NCBI GenBank assembly: GCA_035293845.1
Contig: DATGMB010000226.1
Location: forward strand, 1 to 39,212
Reading direction: 5' to 3'
DNA from: DATGMB01 sp035293845
GTDB taxonomy: Bacteria > Acidobacteriota > Terriglobia > Bryobacterales > Bryobacteraceae
Length of the DNA: 39,212 nt
How positions within the stretch are numbered: the first letter of the stretch is position 1; each line of letters opens with the position of its first letter. Positions 1 to 7,124 of this stretch are shown piece by piece. The notes below the pieces were generated by a model, which ran no database searches, was not told where the DNA came from, and worked only from the letters and a program-made list of their open reading frames with translations. The translations under genes and the position numbers were made by a program.

Positions 1-569
1 GAGCTCTCCGCGATCCCCAGTTGCGCCGCGACCTCGGCATACGGCCGCGTGGGATTCTCGTAGAACAGCATGCGGATCAGCTCCCGGCACTGCGGCGATG
101 CGAAGTAAATGCCTTCGCGCAGGATCTGCTCGCGCCGCGACTCATCGAGCAGGTCTTCCGGCGTTTCGTCAGCCTGCGGACCGGCCGCCGAAGCGGGTTC
201 CTCCGCACTGTTGGCCTCGCGCATCTGCTCGCGCTTCCATTTGGTGCACTTGTGCGTGGCCACCTTGAACAGCCAGCCGGCCAGCGCGTCCGCCGCGCGC
301 AGATTCGCGAGCTCCCCGAGCAGATCGGCCACCACGGACTGAAAAATATCGCTCGCGTCCGCCTGCGAAAACCCCCAACGGATCGGCACCGAATAGATGA
401 GGTTCTTGTATTTATCGATCAGCGCCGCCCAGGCGCGCTCGTCGCCCTCCAGGCATCCGCGCACGAGCAGGGCATCGGACCAGGAGACTTCCGGCGTAGC
501 CTGCGGCGGCTGTGGATCGGGCAAGGCACCGATTTTAGCATGGCATGCCGCCGCCGCAAATTCGCGCAT
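1..569 (-). CDS. ECF-type RNA polymerase sigma factor (C-terminus cut by window edge)
   Basis: The reading frame starts at an ATG whose first base is the last base of the upstream subtilase stop codon (TAATG overlap) and runs off the left edge, so about 189 residues are visible. Around residues 30-110 it resembles sigma-70 region 2: a DALLVRGCLEGDERAW segment, then DKYKNLIYSVP, then a DASDIFQSVVADLLGELANL helix and AGWLFKVATHKCTKWKRE. An acidic linker (about 110-140) leads into a region-4-like segment (SPQCRELIRMLFYE, then AEVAAQLGIAES, the start of the helix-turn-helix). The size and two-region layout fit an extracytoplasmic-function sigma factor that directs RNA polymerase to envelope or stress promoters. 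It is the last visible gene of an operon with a subtilase and a zinc-finger protein and is probably translationally coupled to the subtilase. The regulon cannot be read from the window. Confidence 0.85.
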   Translation of the reverse strand, partial: MREFAAAACHAKIGALPDPQPPQATPEVSWSDALLVRGCLEGDERAWAALIDKYKNLIYSVPIRWGFSQADASDIFQSVVADLLGELANLRAADALAGWLFKVATHKCTKWKREQMREANSAEEPASAAGPQADETPEDLLDESRREQILREGIYFASPQCRELIRMLFYENPTRPYAEVAAQLGIAES

Positions 570-1945
570 TAGAACGGATTTTGCCACGCCTGTAGGGCCT
601 GATAGACGTCCAGCCGGCCGTGGCCGGCGGCGGGCGAGATGTAACGCGCGTGAGCGATCGCCTGCGCCGCCCCGGACTCCGTGCAAAGCAGCGGCCGCAG
701 GTCGAAAAGCAGCGCCGCGGTTCCGGCCACGAACGGCGTGCTGAAGGATGTACCCCAGGTGGCGGCGTAGGTCGAGTAAGGATACAGCGTCACGATTCCT
801 TCGCCGGGCGCCCCCACCCAGACCAGGTTCGGGCCGTAATTCGAAAATGTCGAGAGCGTGTCGTTGTTGCTCGTCGACGCCACCCCCATCACCAGAGACT
901 GGTACGCCGCGGGATAGACCAGCGTCTGCTCCCCGCTATTGCCCGCCGCCGCCGCCGCGATGACACCGTTCAGATTGGCGTAGCTCAGCGCCTGCTGGAG
1001 CTCCTGGGACGGAGTGGGGAAACTGAAGCTCATACTCAGCACATTGGCGTGGTTCCGGACCGCATAGTAGATCGCCCGCAGGACATCCGACTCGTACCCG
1101 CTTCCGTCCACGTGGAATGCCTTGAGAGGCAGGATCCAGGCCCGCGGCGCGACCAGATGCACGATTCCGGAAGTCATCGTGCCATGCCCGAACGCCCGGT
1201 ACTGCGGTTGATTCAGGTTCGATCCGGTCGCCTGGTCGACCACCGCGGTGGTGGATTGATCGACGACGGCAGTGGTCGACTGATCGACCACTGCCGTAGT
1301 GGACTGGTCCACCACCGCGGTCGTCGACTGGTTGACGTCGCCTTTCTCGTCAGCCCCCGCCTGGTTGCGCGTGAAATCGTAACCCGGCAGGAGGACGTGC
1401 TGGAGAACGGGATGCGTCGTGTCGACACCGGTATCGATCACCGCCACGATGCCGGCGCCGCTCACCTGGAACGTGCTCTGCGCGTCCGCCAGCCGGACGA
1501 TCTGCGTGGCGGGCTGATAGACGTATCCATGCCGGACGGTCGTGCCGTAGTAGCTGATCGGCGTCGAATCGTAGAGGGCGCTCGGAACCGTCCCCTGGCT
1601 GACCGCATCCAGCGTGTATCCGGTCTGGTCGACCTCGGCATCCAACACACCCGGGATCGAGACGACCTGATTGACCGGGAGATCCAACGGGCTGGTCACG
1701 AGGAAGAGCTGGCCCTGCGGGTCGCCCAGGCCGTATTGCACCTGGCATCCCAGCAAAGCGCACACGCCCTCGAGAGAGAGTAGATTCCCGGTTCTGACGA
1801 TCAGGCGGGTAGCGGCGCCGGCGGTTACCGGCGCTGCCAGCACCCACAAGAGGATTGCCGCCGCGGCGAACCGCCTCCGCATCACCCGCCTCAGTGCTTC
1901 CTTTACTCGTCCGGTCTTGTTCTCCATGGCTCCTTGCCTCGCCAT
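569..1945 (-). CDS. Secreted subtilisin-like serine peptidase (S8) with octapeptide repeats
   Basis: This is a predicted exported subtilase. Counting from the ATG at 1945, a hydrophobic signal segment (about residues 27-45, ending near VTAGAA) is followed by a propeptide-like region. The S8 catalytic triad is clear: Asp171 in AVIDTGVD, His254 in FGHGTMTSG and Ser400 in GTSFSTPFVAG. The oxyanion Asn is about residue 336 (AAGNSG). Between the Asp and His blocks sits a fourfold perfect repeat of STTAVVDQ, an unusual insertion in this family. The start is uncertain: a GTG at 1954 and an ATG at 1927 are also in frame. I chose 1945 because an AGAGG lies about 11 bases upstream. It follows the zinc-finger gene by about 40 bp, and its stop overlaps the start of the ECF sigma gene, so all three look co-transcribed. 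The substrate is unknown. Confidence 0.9.
   Translation of the reverse strand: MARQGAMENKTGRVKEALRRVMRRRFAAAAILLWVLAAPVTAGAATRLIVRTGNLLSLEGVCALLGCQVQYGLGDPQGQLFLVTSPLDLPVNQVVSIPGVLDAEVDQTGYTLDAVSQGTVPSALYDSTPISYYGTTVRHGYVYQPATQIVRLADAQSTFQVSGAGIVAVIDTGVDTTHPVLQHVLLPGYDFTRNQAGADEKGDVNQSTTAVVDQSTTAVVDQSTTAVVDQSTTAVVDQATGSNLNQPQYRAFGHGTMTSGIVHLVAPRAWILPLKAFHVDGSGYESDVLRAIYYAVRNHANVLSMSFSFPTPSQELQQALSYANLNGVIAAAAAGNSGEQTLVYPAAYQSLVMGVASTSNNDTLSTFSNYGPNLVWVGAPGEGIVTLYPYSTYAATWGTSFSTPFVAGTAALLFDLRPLLCTESGAAQAIAHARYISPAAGHGRLDVYQALQAWQNPF
1232..1327 (-). repeat. Four in-frame 24-bp repeats encoding STTAVVDQ
   Basis: Four tandem 24-bp units each encode exactly the octapeptide STTAVVDQ inside the subtilase, between the catalytic Asp and His blocks. 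The units differ from each other at several third-codon positions (for example GTGGTGGAC, GTGGTCGAT and GTCGTCGAT for VVD), while the amino acids stay identical. Confidence 0.95.
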
Positions 1946-1987
1946 TCCACCCACCGCCTCTTCGCGAGCCCCGCCGGCGCCTGAAAA

Positions 1988-2635
1988 TTAGGGCGCCTCC
2001 TCCGCGTCGGGCACTCGCACCAGCAGAAACGATGCTTCCTCCAACGCGATCTTCAGCAGCAGGTTCGGCCGCGGCACAAATTCCAGGTAAAACTCCCCGA
2101 ATGCGTTCAGTGTCGTTTCGGCGACGGTCTCCGATCCGTGCTTCAGCGTCACCGCGCTGCCCGGATGCAGCGGTTCGGCGGCATCGGGATCCACAATCTC
2201 TCCCACCATGAACATCTTGCCGGGAGCCGTCGTGCTCTCGATGTGAAGGTCGAGAATGACGTTTCCTTCGTGAAAGCGGTAATGGCGGGCCGGGATCATC
2301 CCCCGCGCCGAAACCCTCGCGCCGCGCACGCCCTCGAGAACCGGCCGGACGGCTCCCATCCATTGCGCGAAACGCAGCCGGAGCGACCGCCTCTCCGATA
2401 CCGGAAAGATGGAGTACAGCGCTTTTGCACAGCGGACATCGTTCGCGGGAGTCTCAAACATCTCTTCCCGCCGGGCAAGTTCCGCGACTCTACGCCAAAG
2501 ATCGGCCGTACGCCGGCACGGGCCGCAGCCCTGATCGAGGTGCGCCTCCATCTCCCGCGACAGCACGGCGGAAGCATGGCCCCGCACGAAGTCGGTCCAT
2601 TCCTCAGTTTCAAAGTGTTCGTGTTTCCTGGTCAT
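1988..2635 (-). CDS. Zinc-finger (anti-sigma-like) soluble regulatory protein
   Basis: The chosen start is the ATG at 2635, which gives 215 residues beginning MTRKHEHFETEEW; an upstream in-frame start at 2749 would add an unlikely leader. Residues 32-40 hold HLDQGCGPC, the H-x4-C-x2-C pattern of zf-HC2/anti-sigma zinc fingers, after an acidic helix (EEWTDFVRGHASAVL). There is no transmembrane helix. The C-terminal half (about 115-215) is predicted to be beta-rich and resembles a small carboxypeptidase-regulatory or Ig-like fold (AVTLKHGSETVAETTLNAFGEFYLEF). The family link suggests binding or sensing for the co-transcribed ECF sigma factor, but the gene order (regulator, protease, sigma) is unusual, so an anti-sigma role is inference. 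It is first in the visible operon. Confidence 0.7.
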   Translation of the reverse strand: MTRKHEHFETEEWTDFVRGHASAVLSREMEAHLDQGCGPCRRTADLWRRVAELARREEMFETPANDVRCAKALYSIFPVSERRSLRLRFAQWMGAVRPVLEGVRGARVSARGMIPARHYRFHEGNVILDLHIESTTAPGKMFMVGEIVDPDAAEPLHPGSAVTLKHGSETVAETTLNAFGEFYLEFVPRPNLLLKIALEEASFLLVRVPDAEEAP

Positions 2636-2764
2636 CGCCAAAGAGGGCAGCTTGAACCGTCGAAACCTTAGCCCGCAGCTCCTTTCAATAAATCGGATGG
2701 GGATCGTTTTGAAGTCATGACCGTACCCAGGGAATACCGGTACCGGCAAGCCGATCCGGCCGGA

Positions 2765-2881
2765 TTAGACCGCTCGCTGGCCCGCCGCGTTCGCCGCGCC
2801 CGCGCGCGCCGTGAGCGTGTGGATCACTTCGTTGTAGATCTGCACCGCGGCGCGCAACTGCCGGATTTCTTCCTGAAGCAT
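2765..2881 (-). CDS. Possible 38-residue coiled-coil peptide (perhaps a remnant)
   Basis: A short frame starts at an ATG preceded by GAGGAGGAGG and encodes a heptad-like helix (MLQEEIRQLRAAVQIYNEVIH) ending in an Ala/Arg-rich tail. Upstream of the ATG the same frame continues the helical pattern (LKHLREEEA) back to an in-frame TAA, and beyond that reads PVRELRL. It could be a true small gene or the decayed 3' end of a longer coiled-coil gene. Length and composition alone do not settle this. Confidence 0.35.
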   Translation of the reverse strand: MLQEEIRQLRAAVQIYNEVIHTLTARAGAANAAGQRAV

Positions 2882-3309
2882 GGCCTCCTCCTCGCGGAGG
2901 TGTTTCAGTTACAGCCGCAACTCCCGGACTGGAGCGCGATCAGCCCTCCGCCGCACGCGCCGGCTGCAACAACCGCCCAGGGCCGGCGCCCCATTGGTCT
3001 GCTGTTTTCGGGGTTGTTTGTGCATAAGCAGGCATAAAGGGCGCGGAGTGTTTCAAAAAATATACCTTTTGGTTAACATTTACTTTCGGCTACTTTCAGG
3101 GGCCCCCGGCAGCCCGCGCCGCCGGCTGGACCTTGTATTTCCAATGGCTTACCGGAATCCATCCGCCGCCAGCGCGTGAAAAGCAGAGTTGAGCATGGGA
3201 CTCCTGGAACGGCGGCCTGAGTGCCGAGGTACACTATTTCCACAGTTTGCATGAAAGTCCAGTTCGTCTGCTCCTACTTGAGTGGCCGTGGCGCAGGTTA
3301 GCATGGGCG

Positions 3310-3350
3310 TTCTCCGCGTAACCTCTGCGCTCTCTGTGTCTCCGCGGTTC
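3310..3350. repeat. Dispersed intergenic repeat of the CCGCGGAGACACAGAG type
   Basis: On the minus strand the sequence reads GAACCGCGGAGACACAGAGA, then GCGCAGAGGTTACGCGGAGAA. From memory this kind of sequence is scattered widely in intergenic regions of Acidobacteriota and some other phyla, where it is often mistranslated as RRHREHRE-like peptides. Only one copy was seen in this window, so the repeat status rests on prior knowledge. Confidence 0.55.
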
Positions 3351-3496
3351 AAAAGGCGTTGGCGCCCCCACGGTCTTAACATAGGTTTTCCTTCCCCTCC
3401 CGATCCAGTTTTTCAATTGGCCGGATAGCCCCCGTCTCGGCTAAGCTGAGGGGCAGCAGCAGAGCCGCTGCCTTTGTTTTCACCGTCCGAAAATCT

Positions 3497-3510
3497 GACC
3501 GGGCCCGGTC
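3497..3510. promoter_or_regulatory. Perfect palindrome GACCGGGCCCGGTC upstream of the nitrate operon
   Basis: The 14 bases are exactly their own reverse complement and lie about 45 bp before the operon's first start codon, where an operator could sit. It is all-GC apart from its outer A/T pair, so chance in a GC-rich genome is not excluded. Confidence 0.35.
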
Positions 3511-3552
3511 GCCCCGCCACAATTCACTCATTTCAAAGGACGAACAGGAGGG

Positions 3553-4962
3553 GTGGTGTCCTTATTGCTCCTGGAGCGGGCAAAGCACGGGGAAACCTCA
3601 ATCCGGCCGCGGCCGGGCGAACAGTACCGGTTTCACTTCGATATGTCGAAGTGCATCGGCTGCCGGTGCTGCGAAGTGGCCTGCGCCGAGCAGAACGGCA
3701 ATCCGCTCGAAATCAACTGGCGGCGCGTCGGGGAAATTGAGGGCGGCGCGTATCCCTACGCCCAGCGGTTCTACCTCTCGATGGGCTGCAACCACTGCCT
3801 GGATCCGGCGTGCCTGGCCGGCTGCCCGGTCAATGCCTACTCGAAAGACACGGCCACGGGGCTGGTGCTGCACAGCGCCGACGCCTGCATCGGGTGCCAG
3901 TACTGCACGTGGAATTGCCCCTACGGCGTGCCCCAGTACAACCCGGAGCGCGGCGTAGTGGGCAAGTGCGATATGTGCTTCGGCCGCCTGGCGCAGGACC
4001 GGGCGCCGGCGTGCGTGGACGCGTGCCCCGAAGCCGCCATCGAGATCGAAACCGTCGATATCGCCGCCTGGCGCGGCAACTTCGACCTGGCGAACGCTCC
4101 CGGGATGCCCGCCGCCGATCACACGATTTCCACAACCCGCATCACCGTGCCGGATACCGCCCCGGCCCAATTGGAGCGCGCGGACCATCACCGCGTTCGC
4201 CCGGAGCATCCGCACCTGCCGCTGGTGGCGATGCTGGTGCTGACACAGCTTTCCGTGGGAGCCTTCGCGTATCTGGCCGCGATGCATGCCACGCGGACGG
4301 CGCCGGCGATGGCGACCCTCCTGGTGGCGTTTCTCTCGCTCGGAGCCTCGACCCTGCATCTCGGCCGCCCGATCTACGCCTTCCGCGCGCTGCGGATGTG
4401 GCGCCGTTCCTGGCTCAGCCGCGAGGTGCTGCTGTTTTCGCTGTTCGCCGGGGCGGCGGCCGTTTCGGTCTGGGTGCCCGGCCTGACGCTCGCGGCGGCG
4501 CTGCTCGGCGCGGCCGGGGTCACGGCCAGCGCCTGCATCTACCTCGTGCCGGCCCGCCCCGCCTGGAACACCAGGAGCACACTGGCCGATTTCTACCTGA
4601 CCGCGCTGCTGCTCGGCCCGTTGTTTCTCGAAACATGCGGGGTGCCGGCGCCGCGCCTGGCCATTTGCGCCGCGGCGGCCGCGCAGCTCCTGAATCACCT
4701 GCTGCGTTTCCTGCGAATGACGGGCTCGGACGAATTCGAGCTGCGCGCTTCCGCCCGGCTGCTGGCGAACGACCTCCGCGGCCTGTTCCTGCTGCGGCTC
4801 GGGCTGCTGATCGCGGGCGGCATGGTGCTGCCTCTGACCGGTCACGTCGCGCCCGCCTTCGGCGTCGCGCTGGCCGGCGAGCTGCTCTCCCGCTATCTTT
4901 TCTTCGTTTCCGTGGTGCCGAAGAACATGGCGGCCTCGTTTTTCCGGAGACCGGCGGCATGA
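3553..4962 (+). CDS. Fused 4x[4Fe-4S] ferredoxin and DmsC/NrfD-like membrane anchor of nitrate reductase
   Basis: This 469-residue protein joins two subunits that are usually separate. Residues 30-165 form a DmsB/PhsB-type electron-transfer domain with four cysteine clusters: C34/37/40/44, C79/82/87/91, C112/115/118/122 and C139/142/154/158. Residues about 218-460 form a DmsC-like anchor of around eight hydrophobic helices (MLVLTQLSVGAFAYLAAMH through LAGELLSRYLFFV). In the DMSO reductase family such subunits pass electrons from quinol to the molybdenum subunit. The gene is followed by, and overlaps (ATGA), the molybdopterin nitrate reductase, so it probably anchors it and feeds it from the quinone pool. 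The start is GTG (3553 or 3556), preceded by AGGAGG; 3556 has the better spacing. Confidence 0.88.
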   Translation: MVSLLLLERAKHGETSIRPRPGEQYRFHFDMSKCIGCRCCEVACAEQNGNPLEINWRRVGEIEGGAYPYAQRFYLSMGCNHCLDPACLAGCPVNAYSKDTATGLVLHSADACIGCQYCTWNCPYGVPQYNPERGVVGKCDMCFGRLAQDRAPACVDACPEAAIEIETVDIAAWRGNFDLANAPGMPAADHTISTTRITVPDTAPAQLERADHHRVRPEHPHLPLVAMLVLTQLSVGAFAYLAAMHATRTAPAMATLLVAFLSLGASTLHLGRPIYAFRALRMWRRSWLSREVLLFSLFAGAAAVSVWVPGLTLAAALLGAAGVTASACIYLVPARPAWNTRSTLADFYLTALLLGPLFLETCGVPAPRLAICAAAAAQLLNHLLRFLRMTGSDEFELRASARLLANDLRGLFLLRLGLLIAGGMVLPLTGHVAPAFGVALAGELLSRYLFFVSVVPKNMAASFFRRPAA

Positions 4963-7124
4963 ACCTCAAGCACCTCATCGGGCTGGACACGCTGGCCGAA
5001 AGCTACGCCTACGCCGACGATCCCGAGTTCGGCCACGTCACCGCTTCGCGCGTCGCGGACCGCTGGACGGCGACGACCTGCGGCTACTGCTCCGTCGGCT
5101 GCGGCATGCTCGTCGGCACGCGCGAAGGCCGCGCCGTCGCGGTACGGGGCAACCCGAACCACCCGGTGAACCGCGGCAAGCTTTGCCCCAAGGGCCTTTC
5201 CGAGCACCATACGCTGGCCGCGCCGGGGCGGGCGCTCTATCCCATGCTGGACCGCCGCCGCGTGAGCTGGGACGAAGCGCTGGAGGCCATGATCGCCCGG
5301 ATTCGGGGCATCCAGGAACGGCACGGCCGCGAGGCGTTCGCGGTGATCGGCACCGGCCAACTGGTGACGGAAGAATTCTACGCGCTCGGCAAGCTGGTGC
5401 AGCTTGGCTTCGGCACCAACAATTTCGATGGCAACACGACGCTCTGCATGGCGAGCGCCGTCTCGGGCTATAAGCGCTCCTTCGGCAGCGACGGCCCGCC
5501 CGGCTGCTACGATGACCTCGCCAAAGCCGATTTCATCCTGCTGATCGGCGCCAATATCGCGGAAAACCACCCGATTCTCTGCCAGCGGCTGCTGGAAAAC
5601 CCCGGCGCCACGCTGGCCGTCGCCGACCCGCGGATCACCAAGACCGCGATGCTCGCCGACATTTACCTGCCGGTCAAGCCGCGGTCGGATATCGCGCTGA
5701 TCAACGCGATCGCGCACGTGCTGATCCGCGACGGCTTCATCGACCGCGAATATATCGACCGGCACACCACCGGATTCGAGGATCTGAAGCGGCATCTTGA
5801 AAAATTCACGCCGGAATTCGCCGCCGGGATCACCGGACTCGACGCCGGCCTGATCGAGCGCGTGGCGATGCTCTACGGCCGCGCCAAGGCCGCCTTCATC
5901 GGCTGGACGATGGGGGTGAACCACTCCACGCAGGGCGCCGAGACCGTCAACGCGATCAACAACCTGGCGCTGCTCACCGGAAATATCGGCCGCGCCGGGG
6001 CGGCGCCGTTTTCGATTACCGGGCAATGCAACGCAATGGGGACGCGCGAGGCGGGCTTCACCTCCAGTCTGCCGGGGTACCGCAAATTCGAGAGCGCGCA
6101 GGACCGCGAGGAGCTGGCCCGGCTGTGGAACATCGACGCGGAGCGCATTCCCACGGCGCGCGGGCTGGCGTACCCCGATATCATCGAGGCCGCGGTGGCC
6201 AGGCGCGTGCGCGGGCTCTGGATCATCGCCACCAACCCGGTGGTTTCGTTTCCGAACCATGAGGTGCTCCTGCAGGCGCTCGAAACGCTGGAATTCCTGG
6301 TGGTGCAGGACGGCTTCCATCCGACGCCGACCTCGGCGATGGCCCATCTGGTGCTGCCCGCGGCCATCTGGGGCGAAAAGGAAGGCACGTACACCAATTC
6401 CGAGCGCCGCGTCAGCAAAGTCAACGCGGCCGTGAATCCGCCCGGCGAAGCGCGGCCGGATTTCGATATTTTCCTGGACCTCGCGCAACGGCTCGGCGTC
6501 CGCGACGAGCTGTTTCCGGGCTGGCGCGGGCCGCGCGACGCCTTTGAGGAATGGAAGCGCGTCTCGCAAGGCCGCCTCTGCGATTACAGCGGGATGACGT
6601 GGGAAGCGATCGAAGCCGCCGGCGGCATGCAGTGGGGCGGCGAGCGGCTCTACGCGGACGGCATATTTCCGGCCGAGGGCGGACGGGCGCGGCTGTACGC
6701 CATCGAGTGGGAGCCGTTCCCCGAGCAGCCGAATCGCGAATACCCGTTCGTGCTGAACACGGGACGCACGGTCGAGCATTGGCACACGCGGACCAAGACG
6801 GGCGCGGTCGCCATCCTGAACGGCATGTCGCCGCGCGCCTGGCTGGAGATGAACCCGCGCGATGCCCGGAGGCTCAAGCTGAAGCCGCACGACCGCGTCT
6901 CGGTGGTTTCGGCGCGCAGCCGGGTGGATGGCGTGGAGCTGCGCGTCACGGAGATCGTGGCGCCCGGCCAGGTGTTCATGCCCTTCCACTATGTGGAGGC
7001 CAATTCGAACCGCGTGACCCAGAGCGCCTACGATCCGATCTCGCGGGAGCCGAATTTTAAGCAGTGCGCCGTAAAAGTGATCAAAACCGAAGCAGCAGGA
7101 GTTGGCACATGGAAGACCTGGTAG
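4959..7124 (+). CDS. nasC: Molybdopterin nitrate reductase catalytic subunit, assimilatory type
   Basis: A 721-residue member of the DMSO reductase superfamily, predicted to reduce nitrate to nitrite. The N-terminus carries the [4Fe-4S] motif C41GYC44SVGC48 with C76 in GKLCPKG. C163 in NTTLCMASAV is the probable molybdenum ligand. The central Mo-bis-MGD domain includes LIGANIAENHP, WTMGVNHSTQGAE and LTGNIGRAGAAPFSITGQCNAMG. The C-terminal MGD-binding barrel includes LNTGRTVEHWHTRTKTG. The size is like NasC/NarB enzymes rather than NarG, and no Tat signal is seen. It begins within the stop codon of the fused FeS/anchor gene and overlaps NirB by 16 bp. This context (nirB, nirD, narK) argues for nitrate assimilation over formate dehydrogenase, whose sequences are related. 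The symbol is approximate; narB or nasA would serve equally. Confidence 0.88.
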   Translation: MNLKHLIGLDTLAESYAYADDPEFGHVTASRVADRWTATTCGYCSVGCGMLVGTREGRAVAVRGNPNHPVNRGKLCPKGLSEHHTLAAPGRALYPMLDRRRVSWDEALEAMIARIRGIQERHGREAFAVIGTGQLVTEEFYALGKLVQLGFGTNNFDGNTTLCMASAVSGYKRSFGSDGPPGCYDDLAKADFILLIGANIAENHPILCQRLLENPGATLAVADPRITKTAMLADIYLPVKPRSDIALINAIAHVLIRDGFIDREYIDRHTTGFEDLKRHLEKFTPEFAAGITGLDAGLIERVAMLYGRAKAAFIGWTMGVNHSTQGAETVNAINNLALLTGNIGRAGAAPFSITGQCNAMGTREAGFTSSLPGYRKFESAQDREELARLWNIDAERIPTARGLAYPDIIEAAVARRVRGLWIIATNPVVSFPNHEVLLQALETLEFLVVQDGFHPTPTSAMAHLVLPAAIWGEKEGTYTNSERRVSKVNAAVNPPGEARPDFDIFLDLAQRLGVRDELFPGWRGPRDAFEEWKRVSQGRLCDYSGMTWEAIEAAGGMQWGGERLYADGIFPAEGGRARLYAIEWEPFPEQPNREYPFVLNTGRTVEHWHTRTKTGAVAILNGMSPRAWLEMNPRDARRLKLKPHDRVSVVSARSRVDGVELRVTEIVAPGQVFMPFHYVEANSNRVTQSAYDPISREPNFKQCAVKVIKTEAAGVGTWKTW

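Larger units (their letters stand above)
2882..3552. other. Long intergenic spacer upstream of the nitrate cluster
   Basis: About 670 bp show no convincing gene; the frames present are short and lack a start-site context or recognisable sequence. The stretch contains an AT-richer patch near 3050-3095, a dispersed repeat at 3310-3350 and a perfect 14-bp palindrome at 3497-3510, and it must hold the promoter of the nitrate operon. No tRNA or other RNA gene could be made out. Confidence 0.6.

Noticed and set aside
620..1783. A 387-codon plus-strand frame opposite the subtilase
   Set aside because: It is rich in Arg/His/Asp with no family pattern and lies antisense to a gene with a clear catalytic triad; such frames are expected in GC-rich DNA.
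3810..4958. An N-terminal extension of the nitrate reductase frame inside the upstream gene
   Set aside because: The extension is arginine/glycine-rich noise in the wrong frame of the ferredoxin-anchor gene; the real start is the ATG at 4959, where homology to molybdopterin oxidoreductases begins.
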